A stretch of 64,000 nt of DNA from Armigeres subalbatus (lineage: Eukaryota; Arthropoda; Insecta; Diptera; Culicidae). Shown here piece by piece: positions 58,295-64,000 of the stretch; within the stretch, counting starts at the first letter, position 1, and each line of letters begins with the position of its first letter. The stretch covers positions 421,860,283-421,924,282 of the forward strand of contig NC_085140.1 in the NCBI RefSeq assembly GCF_024139115.2. Reading direction: 5' to 3'. The notes beneath the pieces are model-generated. The model was given only the letters and a program-made list of their open reading frames with translations. It was not told the origin of the DNA and searched no databases. The translations under genes were made by a program, and so were the position numbers.

Positions 58295-58363
58295 TGATTG
58301 TGACCAAATTTGGTCACATATGAGTTGCAGTAACCTATGTGAAACATGTGTGCTACTAGGGTA
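58295..58363. mobile_element. Right half of the split MITE, abutting the R1-like element
   Basis: GTTGCAGTAACCTATGTGAAAC and ATGTGTGCTACTAGGG match the right half of the MITE at 57702. TA follows at 58362-58363, where R1-like coding sequence begins on the minus strand. Confidence 0.75.
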
Positions 58364-59778
58364 TCACCACCGACCTACGCCCCATCAAGTTAGCCGTCAA
58401 ACAATCCAGCATACGACCGAACTGCTTGAACGACCATCGAGGAGGCGCATAGCAGCTGCCGAAGAAGACCCCGTTGACTTTGGCAATGACGAAGCCCTCG
58501 TGTGTCGAAGACACCAACTCTTGGACTGGGTATTTCCTCGTTGTCAATATCGCCGCCATTTTAGACCCATCAGTGACCCAATTACCGTTCCTGGCGGGTA
58601 CCCGATAAGGATCCGCTACGATGGCGATATCAGTCCCCCACTCAGCAACTGTCTGACACAGCAGTTGCACTACACTGTGGTTTTGCAGCACGCTTAACTT
58701 CGAACCCCCCATGGGGTGCTTGCTGTTCACAGCTTTGCTGGAACAAATCAAACAATTGGGAGGGTTCGTGCAGCATTGTGGCTTATGTCCCTCCAATCCG
58801 CAGCGTCGGCAGAGCTTGCTTCTGTCAGGGCCTGTACAGTCCCAATGCTTGTGCCCCGGTTCCAGGCACTGGAAGCGAATTTCGAGTTCCTTGTATATGT
58901 ATGTCCACAGGGCACACCGACCATCCCACCTTGACGCTCCCTAACTTGACTACCTTGGAAGCGTCCGCTACATATAACCGAACCAATGCTACCTGCGTCT
59001 CTGCCGGACCTTTCCTTAGCCGAACGGCTGCGGTGGGCGTTTCCACTTCACACTGTCGCCGCAGTGCCGTGACGAGCTCTTCGACTTCGGTGATTTCGGC
59101 CAGGTCTTTAACCCTTAGATTTACCTCCGTCGTGGGTGCCCTCACCTTGACCGTCTCGCCTAGGACTTCCTCCGCCAACTTCTTATAGGCGGCGCCCTTT
59201 TGCGGGACGCCCCGCTTCAGCTCGAGTATTATCTCGCCCATCCGGGTACGTTTTATTCGACGTACGTCGGCGCCGAGTTCACCGAGCTTGACGTCACTCC
59301 TCATCGCCTTCAAGATGTCCGAGTACTTAGCCTCGTCCGTTTTAATGACTAGGGCATCGCCCCTGGAGCGATTGGCGCCTACCCTAGACTTCTTGCTACC
59401 CTCATTCGCTTGGGCCTTCTTTTCGGCCCTTGACGTCTTCGGTTTCCTCTTGTTCTTGATCAGGGTCCAGGAGGCGTCATCCAGCTCTATTTCCCTGGAC
59501 TGGTGCGGTTGAGAGCTCTCAGCCTGCCGTAACCCCTTACCACCGTCTTTCCTGGGTGGACGGACCTTTCCAGGTCCTTCCTCCCCCGGTTTTGGAGGTA
59601 CCTGGCCGGGGTTCAGCTTCCCAGCCCCACTACCCTTGTTCGGGATAGTAACCCTCCGCGTTTTGGAGCGGCCCCCAGGGAGCTCATCCCCTGGAGACTG
59701 TCTCCCCCGTTTTTGTGTCTGCTCCGTTGGAGCAGTGATTAAATCCGTAGTTTTTGGTTCCGCCCTTAGGATGGCCAT
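58356..59778 (-). pseudogene. R1-like LINE: ORF1 (gag) and start of ORF2 (endonuclease)
   Basis: ORF1 starts at ATG 59778 on the minus strand with a basic, Pro/Lys-rich N-terminus, then GARTEGS-free Gag sequence ending KVVKLGSVKVGWSVCPVDI. A frameshift near 58880 leads into zinc knuckles CLEPGHKHWDC and CRRCGLEGHKPQCC with NCLICSS. The same frame passes into ORF2 endonuclease motifs LLCQTVAEWGTDIAIVADPY and VFFGSCYAPPRW, stopping at RRSVVI where the MITE begins; the expected GGDFN motif is absent. Paired CCHC knuckles plus this endonuclease are typical of R1-clade LINEs. The distal RT is missing from the window side where it should lie. Confidence 0.8.
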
Positions 59779-60437
59779 TTTAAGAATAGTTTTCCAAAAA
59801 CATAACATTTCCAAACCTTCATAACTTTTAAAACAATGGACCGATATGAAACACTTGTTTTTGTAACATATAAAAAAATTGTAAATGTTCAACAAGCCGT
59901 TTTTAATCCAAATCTGATTTATAAATTACCATTTCTTTGCATGAAATGGCCATGCGTCTCCATCACTTCTTGCCATGGATGAAAATATTCAATTTGCTAT
60001 CAACTGCATTAACACGTAACAGGCAACTACGTCATAGACTCGTGGTTGTTGTGATCGGACTCTCGGCAATGCAGGCAAGAATATCTCGCAGCAAGCCGTC
60101 AGCCAAAAAAGAAAATGCCGCCCGATAGTAGGGGAAGGGGAGGCAAAATGCCCTAGCTAAGCAAACACTGCTTTATTGTCTCATTTGTAACGCTATTCAT
60201 GGGTATTTTTACATTATGCAACAGTTTAACAAGATAGCTAGTTGATGCCATTCAAAAAATTGTCAAAAATCTCAATCATATTGATGTTATTCACATTTGA
60301 AAAAAGTTGTGATATTCTGTTGACGGAAAACTCATGAGGCAAAACGCCTTTTAGCTGGCAACTACTAGGGAACAAAGTACCATGCGTCGGCGAATCAGCA
60401 TTCTGGTATGGATAGTGCGTGGAGACGCAAGTACATA
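59779..60437. other. R1-like 5' flank and unclassified sequence
   Basis: May include the R1-like 5' UTR. At about 60126-60160 TAGGGGAAGGGGAGGCAAAATG and at 60340 GAGGCAAAACGCCTTTTAG resemble the ends of the foldback MITE at 60438, so a decayed relative probably spans part of this stretch. Confidence 0.5.
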
Positions 60438-60717
60438 GGGGAAGAGGCCCCAAAACGCCCCCCCGAGGCAAAACGCCTTTTGTGGTTTCCGTCATATTTA
60501 CCGTCATTTAGATGGCCGTAACAAAACTAGATCTAAAATTATGTAGGTTAGGCGAAAAAAGCTTCAAAATAGTTCCCATACACTATTTTGAAGCTTTTTT
60601 CGCCTAACCTACATAATTTTAGATCTAGTTTTGTTACGGCCATCTTAATGACGGTAAATGACGGAAACCACAAAAGGCGTTTCGCATCGGGGGGGCTTTT
60701 TGGGGCCTCTTCCCCTA
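60436..60717. mobile_element. 278-bp near-perfect foldback MITE
   Basis: The element is 60438-60715, with GGGGAAGAGGCCCCAAAACG at the left and its complement at the right. Arms of about 130 bp meet almost back to back around GGGAACTATT/CACTATTTTGAAGC near 60575. TA lies on both sides. The arms are nearly identical, so it is young or maintained. No coding capacity. Confidence 0.9.
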
Positions 60718-63200
60718 CCGCTCGCAACTTATCATTTCAACTTGCAGTGAGAAGCACCTTGATCAAAAATGTCGATGTTATAGACTTGCATATATTCAAC
60801 GCACTTGAGGTGTGACATCACTCCAAAATCAAAGAAATCTCACTAACAAATATTCTGATTACAAAAATAGGGTATTCAATAGATAAAACAATTAAATTGG
60901 TCGCGTTGTTTTTATACCGTATTTTGCTGTGCTGCTGCAATGCTGATTGCACTCCATAATGGTAAATATTTCCACCTGAAAGACAGTTTAGTGTCTACCC
61001 AGGGAGTGAAACTATTTCAATATCAGCTCACGCGAATAGAGGTCTGCAACCTTTTGAAGTGATGGAGACGCGTGATCATCCCAAGCATGTATATATATCC
61101 AAGAATCAATCTAGGTATGTATGTTCGCTAACTATTCATAACCACTAGACCGATTTCAACCAAATTTGGTACACATACTCATTATCCTGAAGGGAAGGTA
61201 ACAAAGTGGCAAAGGGGTGTGAGTGTCATTGTTTAATTTAGTTCAGTATTGTTTAGAAAACGAACAATTCATTGCAACATTCAGGACCGATTTTAACAAA
61301 ATTTTGTACACGTATCCACTATGAGCAGACTATGAGTGGGTAATTGTGGAAAGGGTGGAGGGGGGGGAGGGGGTTGTTATCTTCGTACGGATTGATTCTT
61401 ATTTTTTAATCGTTTTATTATGTTTGTTTGAAATTATAATATTGTGATAGTGATAGTAAAACACTAAAAATATTATAAGTAAATGGCACAGCTGGATTCC
61501 AAAACCTACTTTCAGTTATCATCCACGAGATTTGACCTTCCCACGAGTCGAGCTCTGGGTTGTAAATCTCCTAATTGCGGTAATCCAACGCTGGCACCAG
61601 ATCCTAATCAACCGTCTCGCTCAATATCATCACTTTTATCCCCCAGAAATGTCTTACCGTTGTTGTTGTTGTTGGTCAAAACGTTGCTCACCTCACCCCA
61701 AAATCTACTAATATATGCAAGATTACGCTCGATAGCAGCCCGGTAATGATTCGGTAATGTGCTCCATGACAAAAGATTCCAAGTGTGGATTCGTCCACAT
61801 TCAAGTCAACTCGTACAGCGAAGACCGTGAGAGTGGACTGCTGGTCGCAGCTAACCTCCGTTAGCGGAGCGGCCGCAAATCAACGAGGATCTTTACCAGA
61901 AATCCGATGGACCCCGAAACGACGGCGCGGACGACGGGAGGAAAGCACCGAATAAAAACCAAAACATTTTAAATTATTCAAATGATCATAGAGACTAGAT
62001 GTTGCGTTGCGGGACAAGATCGAGGGGACATGAAAATAAAACGAAAAAAATCGAAAATATAAAAAAGTATAATCACACGCTTTTTACTGTTTGATTCGCG
62101 CTCTGTTCGTTATGTCCCCTCCAATAAAGCGTAACTGGACCGTAGATGCTCTGGGGACGATATTCCACGCCTTTGGAATTCGATGAGTTTTGGTGTGCGA
62201 TGCTGCGGTGTACGATGGTCGGGGCATTTATTTTCATTAAGCGTCGATATGTCATTTGGGTTATGGGGAAATTTTTTAAGTGAGGATAAATCAAGGAATG
62301 TGAATTTTGATTAAACGCTTGAATAGTGAGGGTTGTGTTACTCATTTTGAATATATTTAAGATCTTCGACAAAAATTTCTGCGTTTAATGATACGACAGT
62401 CTATAACATGACTACGTTACTTGCATCCCACTTTACGAAACGAAAAAAAACCTTTTCTAGTTCAATTTCTTCTACAATTTAGAACTTCTTGTTCGTTTGG
62501 AATAAAATCATTGTAATATACATAAAACATCATTGGTTCCTCTCGTTCATGGTGGCTGATCATCGTCCAAGTTCCAGTAAGGGATACTACGTAAAACAGT
62601 GCACACCGTTTTGCAACGTTTCAGCATTGAGAAGGACACAACATGATGTAAGTAACGCAACCGTCGTAAGGATTCAACGCGTAATACGCCAGCAGAAAAT
62701 CCAGGATATTCGCTGACCGGAATCGAAAAACGTGAAATCCGCTGCAAGCATTTCATTCAAATTTGATTTTTCAAGCTTTTTCATAGAAATGTTATCAGAA
62801 TGCATTAATTTTACTCCACATAAGAGCATCATAAATGGGCGTGAGTATCTTGATCACCTTCGCTGCGCTGTCATTTTGGGTTAGTCACTCGTTCTCGTAT
62901 CCGTCACTGTTTTCGGCTATCAAATTGGTTAGACAGTTAATGAAATAGCAACGTTCTTACCGCGCTACCAAATTTAGTCACCTGTCAGTTGCGCTACTGT
63001 TATAGCAGTGCGTTTAGTAGCGTCCGGTAAAGTGTCAAGTGATGATACTGCACTGCCAAGCACCAATACTCGCGCCCATTAATTTTGCTCTAATAGAAGC
63101 ATTAGTCGTTAATAGATTTTTTAGGCTATTATATATCACTTGTCATTGATACTAGGATGTTTAGATAATTATTCTATGACACTCTAGTAGATTTAACTAA
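60718..63200. other. No gene supported
   Basis: Contains scattered AT-rich DNA, a purine run GGGTGGAGGGGGGGGAGGGGG near 61352, and a moderately GC-rich patch 61740-61930 with NotI-like GCGGCCGC. Frames at 61483-61746 and 62073-62372 show no domain. A CATGAT|GTAAGT donor-like site lies at about 62645. Nothing here is strong enough to call. Confidence 0.4.
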
Positions 63201-63201
63201 A

Positions 63202-63940
63202 AAAACCCAGATTAATCCACCTAGCAGCCGGGGGTCCCGTGGCTTAGTCGGCTACACGTCCGCTTTATAAGCGGTTTGTCGTGGGTTCGATTCCCAGCAC
63301 CCCGTCAACCTCTCATCAATCGCCAGAAGTGCAGCATCAGTACGGCGTAATGGGGAACGCGTCTGACCAACACAGCTACCTGACGGCAACAGACGAACTG
63401 ACCCTCTTTTCGGAGACATACCTCCAACGGACTCGATACATGGCAAACAGAACAAAGCATCTACATGAACTCACGATATGGACGGACGAACGGACGATGA
63501 TATGGACTATAGGTAATCTAAAAATAGATTCTGTGTGGATTCTATGCGACGAGAATACCACAGTAGATCTCGGCACAGTAGCGGTCGTCGAACACAGAGT
63601 GCCTACACAGAAAAAGATCTGTAGGGGAATAGATCGTTTAATCGATCATTTTGCATGTTTTTGCATTGATTAAAAAATGCATCGCTACCATTAAAAAAAA
63701 TTCGTTTATGAATTTTTCCCCAATGAGGGGGCAATTTTTGATAGCAAACAATGGGACCGCATTCCCCGTCCAATGCAACTTGTTGCGTTGCGTGTTGGAT
63801 GCTAGGTTCCAAAAAGTATGTCTATAAAGTTTGTACACATACACACACATACATACACACATACAGACGTCACCTCAGTTCGTCGAGCTGAGTCGATCAG
63901 TATATCCAGAGTTTTTTTTTGAGCAATCATATAGCCTTTT
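63202..63940 (+). repeat. Recurrent mosquito repeat, copy 5, with SINE insertion
   Basis: Starts AAAAACCCAGATTAATCCACC, is interrupted at about 63225 by a tRNA-like SINE, and resumes with GCAACTTGTTGCG.., a CA/TACA run (63833-63868), the CAGTTCGTCGAGCTGAG palindrome and a damaged ATATAGCCTTTTCC end. Confidence 0.65.
63226..63305 (+). mobile_element. tRNA-derived SINE head
   Basis: GGGGGTCCCGTGGCTTAGTC (A box), CGTCCGCTTTATAAGCGG (anticodon-like hairpin) and GGGTTCGATTCCCAGCACCCC (B box) give a tRNA-like fold. If read as a tRNA the anticodon would be TAT, but the acceptor stem pairs poorly and the sequence runs on without a clear pol III terminator, so a SINE head is preferred over a working tRNA. 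The body probably extends to about 63600. Confidence 0.6.
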
Positions 63941-64000
63941 CCAATTCAATATTACCATACATTTCCTTCGAGTTTCGTACATACATCACTTTATTCTGAA

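Noticed and set aside
63226..63305. Functional tRNA gene with anticodon TAT
   Set aside because: Weak acceptor-stem pairing, no clear pol III terminator, and embedded in repeat DNA; a SINE head is more likely.
1..64000. Endogenous viral element (flavivirus- or rhabdovirus-like), common in Aedes
   Set aside because: No frame showed motifs I could assign to a viral protein; all RT-bearing frames fit retrotransposons.

Overview
The window looks like non-coding, repeat-saturated genomic DNA from a culicine mosquito, most likely Aedes. This rests on Ty1/copia, RTE-like, R1-like and I-type retroelement proteins, tRNA-derived SINEs, many TA-flanked MITEs, and the AT-rich background. I found no intact protein-coding gene. 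Almost every recognisable reading frame belongs to a transposable element or is broken.

Layout, left to right. Positions 1-8.4 kb hold a hAT-like foldback element (170-536), a SINE with 13-bp target duplications (3099-3386), a TA-MITE (6566-7097) and one copy of a recurrent mosquito repeat (7296-8039). Positions 8429-13850 are a complete but dead copia element: two 242-bp LTRs, a half-tRNA primer site, gag-protease, integrase, RT and RNase H. A 650-bp MITE splits its RT. Positions 14-17.3 kb contain an inverted-repeat element and a Penelope-like GIY-YIG scrap (16254-16380). Positions 18521-24556 hold what I consider the best find: a decayed, non-TE-looking reading frame of roughly 450 codons. 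Five separate insertions split it, and removing each one with one copy of its target duplication rejoins the same reading frame.

From 24.8 to 33.7 kb there are a CGGGTT-rich hAT-like element, RTE 3' scraps, a degraded transposase-like gene, 4 kb of apparently unique DNA (26.9-30.9 kb), a SINE with a 22-bp duplication, and a palindromic GAGACGTCTC repeat field carrying a second hAT-like foldback element. Two large 23-bp minisatellite arrays (34045-35545 and 42768-46485) sit behind the same hAT-like flank, so they are expanded parts of one repeat family. Their long open frames are by-products of the 23-bp unit. Between them lie an I-type LINE relic (35757-37400), a GTCGAAT-motif repeat and a ~145-bp tandem repeat.

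From 47 to 51 kb there is a duplicated GC-box foldback unit and a 24-bp GGAGGAATTCC-type array. Positions 51-54.9 kb are mostly unique. Positions 54880-59778 form a layered nest: an RTE-like LINE with 9-bp duplications inside one MITE, two more MITEs of the same family inside the LINE, and an R1-like element abutting them on the other strand. The right end carries a 278-bp perfect-type foldback MITE and a tRNA-SINE within another copy of the recurrent repeat.

The genes do not work together as a pathway. The window records successive waves of transposition whose relative order can be read from nesting and target-site duplications. All family assignments were made by eye from motifs; no database search was possible.
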